Assembly (NCBI GenBank): GCA_025163595.1
Contig: CP104106.1
Coordinates: forward strand, 1 to 64,000
Direction: 5' to 3'
Origin: Phaeobacter sp. G2
Lineage (GTDB): Bacteria > Pseudomonadota > Alphaproteobacteria > Rhodobacterales > Rhodobacteraceae
DNA length: 64,000 nucleotides
Made by a program: the position numbers and the translations under genes. Each line of letters starts with the position of its first letter. Within the stretch, counting starts at the first letter, position 1. Of this stretch, positions 27,429 to 36,269 are shown piece after piece. The notes beneath the pieces were generated by a model. It ran no database searches. It saw nothing but the letters and a program-made list of their open reading frames with translations, and was not told the origin of the DNA.

Positions 27429-28613
27429 ATGCGGCAAGAAGTAAACATCGAAGATTTTCGCACCCGAGCCAGGCGGAGTTTGCCCCGTGTGGTATTTGAT
27501 TTTCTGGATGGTGGTGCCGAGAGCGAAATCACGCTGCACAGGAACCGTAGCGCATTTGATGATATCCGACTCAAGCCACGTATTCTCAAGGGTGGGGATG
27601 TCGATCTCTCTGTCACGCTGTTCGGTCAGAAGTATGCGGCGCCTTTCCAAATCGGACCAACCGGCCTGAACGGGCTTTATTGGCCAGAAGGGGACTTGCA
27701 CCTTGCAGCCGCAGCAAAGCAGGCCGGGGTCGCATTTACGGTTTCGACAGCGTCAAACACGACTATGGAAGAAATCGCGTAGAAAAATAATTGGCCACTT
27801 TGGTTTCAGCTGTACCCATGGGGCAAAGAAGCATTTTCCAATGCATTGATCGAACGGGCGTCGGCTGCGGGCTACAGTGTTCTTGTAATCACTGTCGACT
27901 CGTTGGTGGGTGGCAAAAGAGAGAGGGATTTGCGGCATGGTTTCGCGCATGAAATCCGCATGAGCCCCTCTGTCGTATTGGACGGATTGTTGCATCCGAG
28001 ATGGTTCAAATCCGTATGGCTGAGCCAACATAGGCCGCGACTGCAAAATCTGGCGGCCTTTTAGGGGGATGATGTCAGCGACAAGGCGCTTGCCGAATTT
28101 ACGCGGGCGCAACGAAACCCGAATTTTTCCTGGGACGATGTAAGGCGTCTTCGGAAGCTGTGGCAGGAGCCACTTGTGATTAAGGGGATCATGTGTGCTG
28201 AGGATGCAATGGCCGCACAACGCGAAGGCGCTGATGGGGTGGTTGTTTCCAACCACGGTGGCAGGCAGCTTGATGGAGCTCCGGCGACGATTGAAATTCT
28301 TTCAGAGATTGTGTCCGTCTTGGACCAACATATGACAGTTTTGCTTGATGGTGGTGTTCGGCGCGGCAGTGATATCGTCAAGGCGCTTGCGTTGGGGGCG
28401 GACGCTGTGCTGCTGGGCAGGGCACCTCTTTACGGCCTGGCGGCGCGGGGGCGTGCGGGGGTTTCCAGCGCGCTTTCGATTCTCGAAGACGAGATGCGCA
28501 GGACCATGATTTTTACGGGATGTCATGGCGTTTCGGACCTGTCTGAAGCAGGGGTTGTCATGTCGGCCAAGGATATTGGCGGACGAGAAGACCGTTTAGG
28601 GCCAAATATGTGA
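27429..28613 (+). pseudogene. FMN-dependent alpha-hydroxyacid dehydrogenase with two in-frame amber codons
   Basis: A single continuous frame of 394 codons encodes a complete lactate/mandelate dehydrogenase-type enzyme, but TAG stops occur at codons 118 (27780) and 212 (28062) with no frameshift. Motifs are otherwise kept: N-terminal DFRTRARRSLPRVVFDFLDGGAESE, QIGPTGLNGLYWPEGD, VTVDSLVGGKRERDLR, active-site SNHGGRQLDGAP and FMN-phosphate GADAVLLGRAPLYG. It has a good ribosome site (ggaggc). The substrate is unknown. Very recent inactivation is the simplest explanation. Confidence 0.8.
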
Positions 28614-28654
28614 TTTCTAGACACAATTAGCGCGTGGCTGGGCGGTGCGTCCAG

Positions 28655-28683
28655 TTGACATCTTGAACTTAGCTATCTAATTA
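28655..28683 (+). promoter_or_regulatory. Reductase-operon promoter with TTAG-N4-CTAA operator
   Basis: TTGACA (28655-28660) and TAATTA (28678-28683) are 17 bp apart, with TTAGCTATCTAA (28669-28680) overlapping the -10. The operator begins 8 bp after the -35, exactly as in the oxygenase promoter. Confidence 0.65.
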
Positions 28684-28714
28684 TATTTCGGAAGCGAACG
28701 GACGGGAGGACCCC

Positions 28715-29653
28715 ATGGAGCAGATCAAAATGCGCGTCGAAAAACGGCGCGATCTGACACCTACTATTGCAGAATTCACTTTGGCTCCGGTTGGCGGCGA
28801 GTCCCTGCCAGAGTTCAACCCAGGTGCACATATCACGATCGAGACACCATCGGGTGCTATGCGCCGATACTCTCTGGTAAATGATGGGAGCGACCCAAAA
28901 GAATATGTGGTCGCCATCAAGCGAGAGCCGCAGTCGCGCGGGGGGTCTGCCTCCATGCATGAGCAAGCTGTTGTCGGGACAGAGTTGAATATCGAGCACC
29001 CGGAAAACGATTTCCCGCTGACGGATGTGCAGAAATACCTCTTGATTGCCGGCGGTATCGGTATCACGCCAATCTATTCGATGGCGCGTTATCTGGATAA
29101 GAAAGGTAAGATGCTTCGGATCATTTACGTAAGCCGGAGCGCGGAAGAATCGGCCTATCTTGATGAGCTGATGAAAGATTTCGAAGGCCGGATCATCGTG
29201 CACCACGATGACGGCGATCCGAACGCTGTCTATGATTTCTGGGACGATCTGGTGACGCCGCGCGCGACCCATGTCTTCTGCTGCGGACCCAAACCGCTGA
29301 TGGAAGAAATCAAAGCTTTCTCGGGTCACTGGCCCGAAGGCCGTGTCCACTTCGAGGATTTCAAGCCTGTTGATGTGGTTCGTCAGGATGACGTTGCTTT
29401 CGAAGTCGAGCTGAAGAAAAGCGGCCAAACGGTTACTGTTCCTGAGGATCGTTCTATCCTCGAAGCACTGCGTGATGCTGGCTTCGCAACAAGCAGTTCT
29501 TGCGAAAGTGGCACGTGCGGTACTTGTAAAACCCGCCTACTGGAAGGCGAGGCAGATCATCGTGATATGGTGCTGATGGAAGAAGAAAAAGGCAGCCAGA
29601 TCATGATTTGCGTTTCGCGCGCCAAATCCGGGAGGCTGGTTCTTGACCTCTGA
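28715..29653 (+). CDS. pht2: Phthalate dioxygenase reductase
   Basis: A 312-aa class IA reductase with flavin domain (RRYSLVND), NAD(P)H domain (IAGGIGITPIYSM, CCGPKPLM) and a C-terminal plant-type [2Fe-2S] domain. The cluster ligands are in SSCESGTCGTC and MICVSRAK. It passes electrons from NAD(P)H through flavin and Fe-S to the Rieske oxygenase. It is the first gene of a five-gene operon; its end overlaps the next gene by 11 bp. Ribosome site gggagga. Confidence 0.9.
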   Translation: MEQIKMRVEKRRDLTPTIAEFTLAPVGGESLPEFNPGAHITIETPSGAMRRYSLVNDGSDPKEYVVAIKREPQSRGGSASMHEQAVVGTELNIEHPENDFPLTDVQKYLLIAGGIGITPIYSMARYLDKKGKMLRIIYVSRSAEESAYLDELMKDFEGRIIVHHDDGDPNAVYDFWDDLVTPRATHVFCCGPKPLMEEIKAFSGHWPEGRVHFEDFKPVDVVRQDDVAFEVELKKSGQTVTVPEDRSILEALRDAGFATSSSCESGTCGTCKTRLLEGEADHRDMVLMEEEKGSQIMICVSRAKSGRLVLDL

Positions 29654-30815
29654 TCCCGTTCGTCTTGGCGTGGCGGGGCTTGGGCGTGCTTTCATGCTCA
29701 TGGTGCCTTCGTTTGATGCCGACACCCGTGTGAAGCTGACGGCTGCCGCCGCCCCAAGGGAGGAAAGCCGCGACGCATTCGAAAAAGAGTACGGTGGCAC
29801 AGGGTATGCCACCGTCGAGGAATTGTGCGCAGACCCTGACGTTGAGGCCATTTACATTGCGACGCCGCACCAGATGCATGTGGATCATGTGTTAGCTGCG
29901 GCGCGCGCGGGCAAACATATCCTTGTCGAAAAGCCGTTGGCCGTTTCGATGGAGGATGCCGAAGTAATGGTGTCCGCAGCCAAGGAGGCTGGGGTGCATT
30001 TGATAGTTGGGCCGAGTCACAGTTTCGACCCGCCGGTTGAATTGGCCACGCAACTTATTTCCAGCGGAAAGTTCGGTCAGTTGCGCATGATCCAGGCCTT
30101 TAACTATACGGACTTCCTCTATCGTCCGCGTCGCCCGGAAGAGCTGCGAACCGAAGAGGGTGGGGGCGTGCTGTTCAGTCAGGCGATCCACCAGATTGAT
30201 GTGGTTCGCAGGCTTGCCGGCGGCATGGCCGAAAAAATTTATGCCATGACGGGCGCATGGGATCCCAAGCGCCCGACCGAGGGCGCATTCACTGCACTGA
30301 TGAATTTTGCCGGGGGGTGTGTCGCGAACATGACGTACTCGGGCTATGCGCATTTCGACAGTGATATCTGGATGAACAATGTCGGAGAGCTTGGACAGCG
30401 TAAATCAGAAGGGGCTTACGGTGGAGCAAGGCGTGCTTTGCTGGATCTCAACCCTGATGACGAGGTCCGGCTGAAAACTACACGAACATTCGGCAGCGGC
30501 ACGACGATTGAGGCTGAACATAACGAACATTTCGGTCCGGTGATCGCGCTTTGTGACCGTGCCGATCTGCGACTGACCCCGGATGGGATAGAAGTGTTCG
30601 GTGACACCGAACGCGGCTTTATCGAAGCCAAATTCGGACCGGCACCACGCAGAACCGTTCTGGATGCGCTGGTGGATGCCGTGCGTCATAACAAGGCCCC
30701 CGACCAAACAGGGGAATGGGGGCTGGCAAGCCTGGAGGTTTGCCACGCGATCTTGCAATCCGCAGAGACCGGACAAGCGGTCGATCTTCAGCGGCAATGT
30801 AAAACAAATCACTAG
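29643..30815 (+). CDS. pht4: Phthalate 4,5-cis-dihydrodiol dehydrogenase (Gfo/Idh/MocA family)
   Basis: A 390-aa NAD(P)-dependent oxidoreductase. The N-terminal Rossmann motif is RLGVAGLGRAF, and the catalytic EKP signature appears in ILVEKPLAV. This MocA-type family, not the usual SDR dihydrodiol dehydrogenases, is the one used in the phthalate 4,5-pathway (Pht4/OphB), where it makes 4,5-dihydroxyphthalate. It overlaps the reductase gene by 11 bp and ends 11 bp before the decarboxylase gene, so the three steps are co-translated. Confidence 0.87.
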   Translation: MTSDPVRLGVAGLGRAFMLMVPSFDADTRVKLTAAAAPREESRDAFEKEYGGTGYATVEELCADPDVEAIYIATPHQMHVDHVLAAARAGKHILVEKPLAVSMEDAEVMVSAAKEAGVHLIVGPSHSFDPPVELATQLISSGKFGQLRMIQAFNYTDFLYRPRRPEELRTEEGGGVLFSQAIHQIDVVRRLAGGMAEKIYAMTGAWDPKRPTEGAFTALMNFAGGCVANMTYSGYAHFDSDIWMNNVGELGQRKSEGAYGGARRALLDLNPDDEVRLKTTRTFGSGTTIEAEHNEHFGPVIALCDRADLRLTPDGIEVFGDTERGFIEAKFGPAPRRTVLDALVDAVRHNKAPDQTGEWGLASLEVCHAILQSAETGQAVDLQRQCKTNH

Positions 30816-30826
30816 GAGCCGACAGG

Positions 30827-31819
30827 ATGAGCAATCTCAAACTTTCCCTTGCAATGGGTAACTATGACCGCACACGGGCAATCGTGGATGGGCGTGTTCA
30901 GATCGACGGAGTAGACCCGGTTCCGATGCTGTTGTCGCCGGAAGAAATGTTCTTTCGCGCGTTCCGCCACGAGGCTTTCGATATCAGCGAGATCTCGCTG
31001 TCGTCCTATTCGATTTCGGTTGCCCGAGGGAATCCGCATTATGTGGCAATCCCGGTCTTCCTGAGCCGTGCGTTCCGTCACACCTCTGTCTATATCCGCA
31101 CGGACAAAGGGATTAACAAACCAGAAGACCTGAAGGGCAAACGTATCGGTATCGCCGAATATCAGCTTTCAGCTAACGTTTGGGTGCGTGGTATCCTGGA
31201 AGAGGAATATGGCGTTAAGCCCTCGGATATCATCTGGGTGCGCGGCGGCATGGACACACCCGGCCGGCCTGAAAAAATCAAGGTTCAGTTGCCCGATGAC
31301 ATTCGTATGGAGGAAGCCCCAGAAGGTAGCACGCTGAACAGCATGCTTGAAGCGGGTGAAATTGATGGCTTTATCGGGCCGCGCTGGCCGCGTTGCTTTG
31401 CTGAACGTCATCCGCATGTTGGGCGACTGTTCGCAGACAGCATTACAGCGGCGGAATATTACTTCGAGAAAACCAAAATCTTCCCGATCATGCACGTACT
31501 GGGCGTACGCCGGAGCCTGGCAGAAGAATACCCGTTCTTGCCCGCGGCATTGCTCAAGGCATTTACGCAGTCAAAACGGTTGGCCGAAGAGGCCCTTTCG
31601 GACACATCTGCCACCAAGGTGACGATGCCCTTCGTGGAGGACAATCTCAACCGTGTCCACGCGCTGATGGGGGATGACCCTTGGAGCTATGGCGTCAGTG
31701 GAAATGCGCATGTGCTCAACAAGTTTTTGGACTACCACGTAAGCCAGGGCTTGTCGCCGCGCCGTGTGGAGATCGAAGAGCTGTTCCATCCGTCGACCCT
31801 GGAAGCCTATAGCCTGTAA
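30827..31819 (+). CDS. pht5: 4,5-dihydroxyphthalate decarboxylase
   Basis: A 330-aa protein with the fold of periplasmic binding proteins but no signal peptide, as in Pht5/OphC decarboxylases. It carries LKLSLAMGNYDRTRA at the start, KGKRIGIAEYQLSANVWVRG and the C-terminal ...IEELFHPSTLEAY typical of the family. It removes one carboxylate from 4,5-dihydroxyphthalate to give protocatechuate. No protocatechuate ring-cleavage genes lie in the window, so the next steps must be encoded elsewhere. Confidence 0.88.
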   Translation: MSNLKLSLAMGNYDRTRAIVDGRVQIDGVDPVPMLLSPEEMFFRAFRHEAFDISEISLSSYSISVARGNPHYVAIPVFLSRAFRHTSVYIRTDKGINKPEDLKGKRIGIAEYQLSANVWVRGILEEEYGVKPSDIIWVRGGMDTPGRPEKIKVQLPDDIRMEEAPEGSTLNSMLEAGEIDGFIGPRWPRCFAERHPHVGRLFADSITAAEYYFEKTKIFPIMHVLGVRRSLAEEYPFLPAALLKAFTQSKRLAEEALSDTSATKVTMPFVEDNLNRVHALMGDDPWSYGVSGNAHVLNKFLDYHVSQGLSPRRVEIEELFHPSTLEAYSL

Positions 31820-31833
31820 GAGGAATGCCGAGA

Positions 31834-32274
31834 ATGGAAGATTATCAACCTGGCGACATTGTTGAGATCGAAACATCTGCTGGTTTGGCTTATGTGCAGC
31901 TTACGCATACGCATCCCAGCTATCCCCCGGTCGTGAAGTTCTTGAAAGGCCCATTCCAGAAACGGCCCGAAGCTGTAACCGTTCTGGCACGCGAGGCCTC
32001 GCCCATCGCGATGGTGCCTTTGAGTGGTGTTCTGAAAAAGCTCGGGCTGAAACACGCCCGGGTGGGTACGGTTGAAATTCCCCGTGCTGAAAGGGAGTTC
32101 CCAATTTTCAGAATGCCCATTCGGGATAAGAAGGGCGAGATCATTTACTGGTGGTTCTGGGATGGCAAGGGGCTGACATACACGACAGAGCTTATGCAGC
32201 AGCAGGAAAAGCTGCCCATGCGTGAAATCATGTCGGCAGAACGCTTCCTGGATCAGCTTGTCGCGGATGAATAG
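31834..32274 (+). CDS. Conserved-looking small protein of the phthalate operon (146 aa)
   Basis: ATG 31834 was preferred to 31825 because the ribosome site (gagga) is then about 9 bp away. The protein is soluble and beta-rich with many aromatics (QPGDIVEIETSAGLAYVQLTHTHPSYPPVV; later IIYWWFWDGKG). It has no signal peptide or known motif. It sits 14 bp after the decarboxylase and 27 bp before the transporter gene in the same operon, so it likely has an accessory role. Function unknown. Confidence 0.6.
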   Translation: MEDYQPGDIVEIETSAGLAYVQLTHTHPSYPPVVKFLKGPFQKRPEAVTVLAREASPIAMVPLSGVLKKLGLKHARVGTVEIPRAEREFPIFRMPIRDKKGEIIYWWFWDGKGLTYTTELMQQQEKLPMREIMSAERFLDQLVADE

Positions 32275-32301
32275 CGCCGCTCTTGTTGCCCGATTAGACC
32301 A

Positions 32302-33237
32302 ATGACTGCTGGCTTTGGTGGTCTGATGGCCGCGTTTGGTGCGTTTTGTTATGCGCTTAGCTCGGTCGCAATTGCCAAAAGCTCTCAATCCGCCCAAGGG
32401 CGCGGGAATGATGTTCTGCTGTCAGTGTTGATGACAGGTTTCGTTTCCGGTGCCCTTTGGCTGGTTTGGGGGCCAGAGCTGCCTTCTGTTAGCCAGCCCG
32501 TACTGATCGGGGTGGCCTATTTTGTGCTGGCGGGTGTTCTGGGGAATGTGGTTGGCCGCCTGACGTTGTTTCGGTCGGTGGAGCTGGCTGGCGCGATCGA
32601 GACAGGCTTCATCCGGCGTCTGATTCCTGTTTTTGCAGCGATTTTCGCATTTCTCCTGCTTGGAGAGGTGATTACGACTTCTATTGTGATTGCGTTTATT
32701 CTGGTGACAGGTGGCGTGTTGATCATGATGACTCGCAAGTCCGCCAAGGCGGTATCGACCCTGGTCTCTACGGAACCTTCGCCACAGGACAGGACCAAGG
32801 GTCGGGTTTTGGCGCTTGGCTCTGCTGCGGGTTATGGTGGCTCCTTCGTAGCGCGCAAACTCGCGATGCAGACCTTGCCTGATCCGCTGGCCGGGGTGTT
32901 CATTGGTGCGTTGACGGGATTGGTATGGTTCGTTGGGTGGGGGCTTTTTCGATTGCGTGGCCGGGTAGGGCTTTCATGGAGGTTGCATAAGCCAAGCGGG
33001 TGGCAATTGCTGGCTGGTGGTGCGATGACAATCGGACAAGTCGCACTGTTTTTCTCGTTGATGTTCACCAGTGTGACCGTCGTTGCCATCATGTCATCTA
33101 TCGAGATGTTCTTTGCAGCCTGGCTTGCTGGGCATATCTTCAAAACCGAAAGACGGCCTGGCCCCAGGTTCTACATTGCGGCTGCTCTGGCTGCGACGGG
33201 GGTCATCATCCTTGCGATTGCTCCGACGCTTGAGTGA
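32302..33237 (+). CDS. EamA/DMT-family membrane transporter
   Basis: A 311-aa protein with ten hydrophobic helices in two repeats, the drug/metabolite transporter layout. The linker near residues 145-165 (STEPSPQDRTKGR) separates the halves. It is the last gene of the phthalate operon and may export an inhibitory intermediate (for example a catechol-type acid) or take up a precursor; direction and substrate cannot be told from sequence. A truncated MarR gene and an IS follow. Confidence 0.85.
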   Translation: MTAGFGGLMAAFGAFCYALSSVAIAKSSQSAQGRGNDVLLSVLMTGFVSGALWLVWGPELPSVSQPVLIGVAYFVLAGVLGNVVGRLTLFRSVELAGAIETGFIRRLIPVFAAIFAFLLLGEVITTSIVIAFILVTGGVLIMMTRKSAKAVSTLVSTEPSPQDRTKGRVLALGSAAGYGGSFVARKLAMQTLPDPLAGVFIGALTGLVWFVGWGLFRLRGRVGLSWRLHKPSGWQLLAGGAMTIGQVALFFSLMFTSVTVVAIMSSIEMFFAAWLAGHIFKTERRPGPRFYIAAALAATGVIILAIAPTLE

Positions 33238-33251
33238 ACGCCGAGGGACGG

Positions 33252-33365
33252 TCAGCTATGTGAAAGGTTGCTGATCAGCTTGTCCATCGCCGCAAAGAAG
33301 ACGGTAAGTTCGTCTTCGTCAAATCCCTGGGATGCTTGATTTGTTGCAAGGCGGGCCGCCTGCAT
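33252..33365 (-). pseudogene. C-terminal fragment of a MarR-like regulator, cut by an IS
   Basis: Read on the minus strand, 37 codons end in a TGA at 33252. The segment QGFDEDELTVFFAAMDKLISNL resembles the C-terminal dimerisation helix of MarR regulators. The remainder is missing because the IS3-type element begins at about 33366. It would have been a second regulator convergent with the transporter gene. Confidence 0.5.
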
Positions 33366-33421
33366 TGATCCTCGCACACTGAAGTGGTCCGCCGTTATGT
33401 TTAGGAAAATGGAGGATCAGA

Positions 33422-33700
33422 ATGGCTACGAAGAGACACAAGCCGGAAGAGAATGTCACGAAGCTGCGGCAGGTTGAAGTGCTTGTCGGGCAAGGCATGT
33501 CCCGGGTGGATGCGATCCGCAAGGTTCGCATTACAGAGCAGACTTATTATCGCTGGCGCAAGCAGTACGGGGGTATGGGAACCGACCGGCTCAGGGAACT
33601 GAAGCGCCTCCAGAAAGAGAACGAACGGTTGAGAAAACCCGTCTCGGATCTGACGTTGGACAAGCTGATCCTGGCGGAGGCGCCAAAGGAAAACTTCTGA
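33422..33700 (+). CDS. IS3-family transposase OrfA
   Basis: A 92-aa helix-turn-helix protein: VTKLRQVEVLVGQGMSRVDAIRKVRITEQTYYRWRKQYGG, then a leucine-zipper-like region (LRELKRLQKENERLR). This is the DNA-binding first frame of an IS3-type transposase, normally fused to OrfB by -1 frameshifting. One change (KP where KRAVSDL-type sequence is usual) is visible. It is intact in length but its partner is broken. Confidence 0.85.
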   Translation: MATKRHKPEENVTKLRQVEVLVGQGMSRVDAIRKVRITEQTYYRWRKQYGGMGTDRLRELKRLQKENERLRKPVSDLTLDKLILAEAPKENF

Positions 33701-34520
33701 GCCCCGCTCGCTGCCGTGCCTGCATCGATCACGTCCGCACCCGGTTCCATCTGTCAGAGAGACGCGCCTGCCGTGTCCTGGGGCAGCACCGATCCACACA
33801 GAGGAAAGTGCCGCATGGCCGTGCCGATGAGGAGCGTCTGGTCGCGGACATGATCGAACTGGCGCGGCAGTATGGCCGCTACGGCTATCGTCGGATCGCC
33901 GCTTTTCTGAGACATGCGGGCTGGGAGGCGAACGACAAGCGGGTCGAGCGCGTATGGCGGCGAGAGGGGCTGTAGGTGCCAATGAAGCAACCGAAGAAGG
34001 GACGGCTCTGGCTGAATGACGGATCCCGTGTCCGGCTGCGCCCTGAGTATCGCAACCACGTCTGGAGCTATGACTTTGTCCACTGCCGGACGCTCAACAT
34101 CCTGGACGAGCATAGCCGGGAATGCCTAGCGATCAAGGTGAAGCGCAAGCTGAACTCGGATGACGTGATCGATGCCTTGAGCGACCTGTTCATCATGCGG
34201 GGTGTGCCGTCTTACATCCGGTCTGACAACGGCCCGGGGTTCGTGGCTCAGGCCGTTCAGGATTGGATCAGGGCCGCCGACGCCAAGACTGCCTACATCG
34301 CGCCCGGGTCACCTTGGGAGAACGGCTACTGCGAAAGCTTCAATGCCAGGTTCCGCGATGAACTGCTCACGGGAGAAGTCTTCTACGGCTTTCGGGAAGC
34401 GGAAATCCTGATCGAGCAATGGAGGAAACACTACAATACCAAACGACCACATAGTGCCTTGATATCGCCCACCCGCCCCGGAAACCATCGCTCTGATGGA
34501 CCCGAGACCGGTCATGCACT
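33697..34520 (+). pseudogene. IS3-family transposase OrfB, inactivated
   Basis: The DDE integrase domain is recognisable (WSYDFVHC, YIRSDNGPGF, SPWENGYCESFNARFRDELL). A TAG replaces the AAA codon in REGLK at about 33973. A 21-bp in-frame loss follows HCRT when compared with the copy at 40690, and a frameshift destroys the C-terminus after PHSAL. Not functional. Confidence 0.85.
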
Positions 34521-34556
34521 AACAATCAAACCGGACCACGCAGGTGGGGCTGATCA

Positions 34557-34661
34557 TGAACTGATCCCATGCTCTCGGCACACAACCGCCTTCGAAATGT
34601 CGCTCTCCTGCTTCTTCAGGATCGCGATGATCTGTTCTTCGTTGAACCGTGATCGCTTCAT
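34557..34661 (-). pseudogene. 5' fragment of another IS3-type OrfA
   Basis: On the minus strand from ATG 34661: MKRSRFNEEQIIAILKKQES and on, the standard N-terminus of IS3-family OrfA. It is cut off by the right end of the preceding IS, which evidently inserted into it. The 90 bp beyond hold the element's end sequence but no gene. Confidence 0.65.
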
Positions 34662-34824
34662 TCTTCCGTCTCCTTCGTTGGGACGGATTCTACCTCAAAA
34701 CGGAGGAGGAAACGGGTCTCAGGTCAGACATTCCGTTCCTCGACGAGATTGAAGCGAACAAGAAAGGGTGATCAAGCATCCTGCACTCCTCATGAAGCGG
34801 AATGTAGGGCTTGTATCACCAGGG

Positions 34825-34857
34825 GACTGGGCAGCTTGCTTGCCCAGTCTTTTCTTT
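34825..34857 (+). terminator. Rho-independent terminator before the stress-protein gene
   Basis: GACTGGGCA/TGCCCAGTC form a perfect 9-bp stem with a 7-base loop, followed by TTTTCTTT. It has no intact gene immediately upstream, so it is a relic of a transcript disrupted by the IS insertions. Confidence 0.75.
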
Positions 34858-34894
34858 GTCGGGATGCAGGGCGTGTACTGTTCCTCATAAAATC

Positions 34895-34906
34895 ATAGAC
34901 TTCTAA
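34895..34906. promoter_or_regulatory. TAG-N4-CTA motif ahead of the universal stress gene
   Basis: ATAGACTTCTAA matches the phthalate-island palindrome and lies 48 bp before the uspA-type ATG. No clear -35 TTGACA accompanies it, so this site is weaker evidence than those at 25954 and 28669. Confidence 0.4.
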
Positions 34907-34953
34907 GATTGTGATTGCTAGTTTGCCTATGAAGTTCGAATTGTGAGGATAAA

Positions 34954-35778
34954 ATGAGCATCAAGAACATCCTTATTGCACATTCCGGTAGCGCAGGCTT
35001 CCCAAGCAGCGTTAAGCACGCGGCAAAAATCGCCGCAAAGCACGATGCATGGCTGACTTGTGTCTATGGGAACGCATCCTCGTATTTCGAGCATGTTCTT
35101 GGTTTGACAGAAGATCTTCTCGACAAGCTTGGCAGTGCAAGAAACGAGAAAATTGCAGCAGCACGTGATCTGTTCCAACAGGCGGCTGCCGAGGCAGGCC
35201 TTGCAGAGCGGTCCCGCTTTATTATGCCGAATGAGATTGGCAAAATGAACTTGCCAGAGCTGGCGCGAAATTTCGATTTTGTCGTTACCGGCTATCATTC
35301 CAACCTACCAACAGATGAGTTTCGGGTCGTCAGCCCGGATATGATCTCATTGCAGAGCGGCCGACCCGTTCTTGTGGTTCCGAATGGATATTCTACGGAT
35401 CAGCTTGCATCGCATGCACTTGTCGCATGGGACGGAAAGCGTTCTGCGGCCCGGGCGCTCAACGATGCAATGACGATCCTCGAGGAAAAGCCGCGTCGGG
35501 TGACAATACTAAGTGTTGGGTCTAGCTTTCCGAAAATGCCGGAGGGGGCGGATATCTTGACGCATCTGAAGCGTCATAATGTCGACGCAGAGCATGTTAT
35601 CCGTCCAAAAAGCAAGGGCGGTATCGCCGAGGTTATTCAAGAGACGGCCAGAGAACTGGACGCAAAGTTAATCGTGATGGGGGCGTACGAACATAGCAAG
35701 TTCTCTCAAGACCTTTTTGGTGGTGTCACGCATGAGGCAACGAGGACCAGTAAAGTTCCGGTTTTTATGTCTCACTAG
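34954..35778 (+). CDS. Universal stress protein (tandem UspA domains)
   Basis: A 274-aa cytoplasmic protein. The N-terminal half begins KNILIAHSGSAG and the second half ALVAWDGKRSAARALNDAM, each a Usp fold. The C-terminal LIVMGAYEHSKFSQDLFGGVTHEATRTSKVPVFMSH carries the G-x2-H-x-K/G-x9-type nucleotide region typical of UspA. Such proteins aid survival under stress, here possibly stress from aromatic acids, since a phthalate-type operator lies upstream. Both sides are IS-rich. Confidence 0.88.
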   Translation: MSIKNILIAHSGSAGFPSSVKHAAKIAAKHDAWLTCVYGNASSYFEHVLGLTEDLLDKLGSARNEKIAAARDLFQQAAAEAGLAERSRFIMPNEIGKMNLPELARNFDFVVTGYHSNLPTDEFRVVSPDMISLQSGRPVLVVPNGYSTDQLASHALVAWDGKRSAARALNDAMTILEEKPRRVTILSVGSSFPKMPEGADILTHLKRHNVDAEHVIRPKSKGGIAEVIQETARELDAKLIVMGAYEHSKFSQDLFGGVTHEATRTSKVPVFMSH

Positions 35779-36043
35779 TACCCTGGCGAGGTATGTTGAG
35801 GATTGGTGTCGCTTCCTGCCGGGAATAGTTGTCAAAACTTCGTGGCGGGGCATGGCAATATCAATCACCGCCAAAACGGGCTCGGCCTGTGCAATACTGT
35901 TACCGGCCATGGTCGGTCTGCCTTGCGGTGTAGTTTGTGCAAAACCACTGTAGGGACCTGAAACCCGGCTATGATCGCCTACTGCGCAATCTGTGGGCTC
36001 CGCAGGCAATCATAGCCTTCAATCAGCGCTATTCCGAAGGTGT
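35779..36043. other. Gene-free, degraded stretch
   Basis: No supported gene; scattered short frames only. It probably consists of broken transposase or flanking DNA, given IS remnants on the right. Confidence 0.35.
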
Positions 36044-36202
36044 AACGGAACGGAGTTCACCAGCCGGGCCATCCTGAGATGGGCCGACCACAATGCCATT
36101 CCCTGCACTACATTGACCCCGGCAAGCCACGACAGAATGCGTTCATCAAGTCATTCAACGGCAGCCTGCGTGACGAACTTCTGAATGAGGAGATATTCGA
36201 CA
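36044..36202 (+). pseudogene. IS3-family OrfB C-terminal fragment
   Basis: NGTEFTSRAILRWADHNAIP followed, after a one-base shift, by HYIDPGKPRQNAFIKSFNGSLRDELLNEEIF: the second Asp/Glu part of an IS3-type integrase core. The 5' part is absent, and the 3' side is cut by the next IS. Confidence 0.7.
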
Positions 36203-36269
36203 TGACCTGCCCCCCGCGAAATCCCTCACCGTGATGTAGAGTCTGCGCCAACTCTGAAGGAGCAGACAC

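Larger units (their letters stand above)
33366..34556 (+). mobile_element. IS3-family element, copy A (defective)
   Basis: About 1.19 kb with related ends: TGATCctcgcac.ctgaagtggtccg at the left and the inverted form (cggaccac...ctgatca) at the right. It encodes OrfA (33422-33700) and a broken OrfB. A second, 5'-truncated copy is at 40690-41388; that copy shows this one has an internal 21-bp deletion and point changes. Confidence 0.75.

Noticed and set aside
26027..27616. 529-codon minus-strand frame
   Set aside because: Opposite the phthalate oxygenase gene, which has all Rieske and iron ligands; the minus frame is motif-free.
17420..28064. Genetic-code change with TAG read as an amino acid
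   Set aside because: pht4, the 146-aa gene, the stress protein and other intact genes end with TAG at the expected C-terminus, so general recoding is unlikely; nonsense decay is simpler.
30827..31819. Periplasmic binding protein of an ABC transporter
   Set aside because: It has the binding-protein fold but no signal peptide, and its operon partners identify it as the phthalate-pathway decarboxylase.
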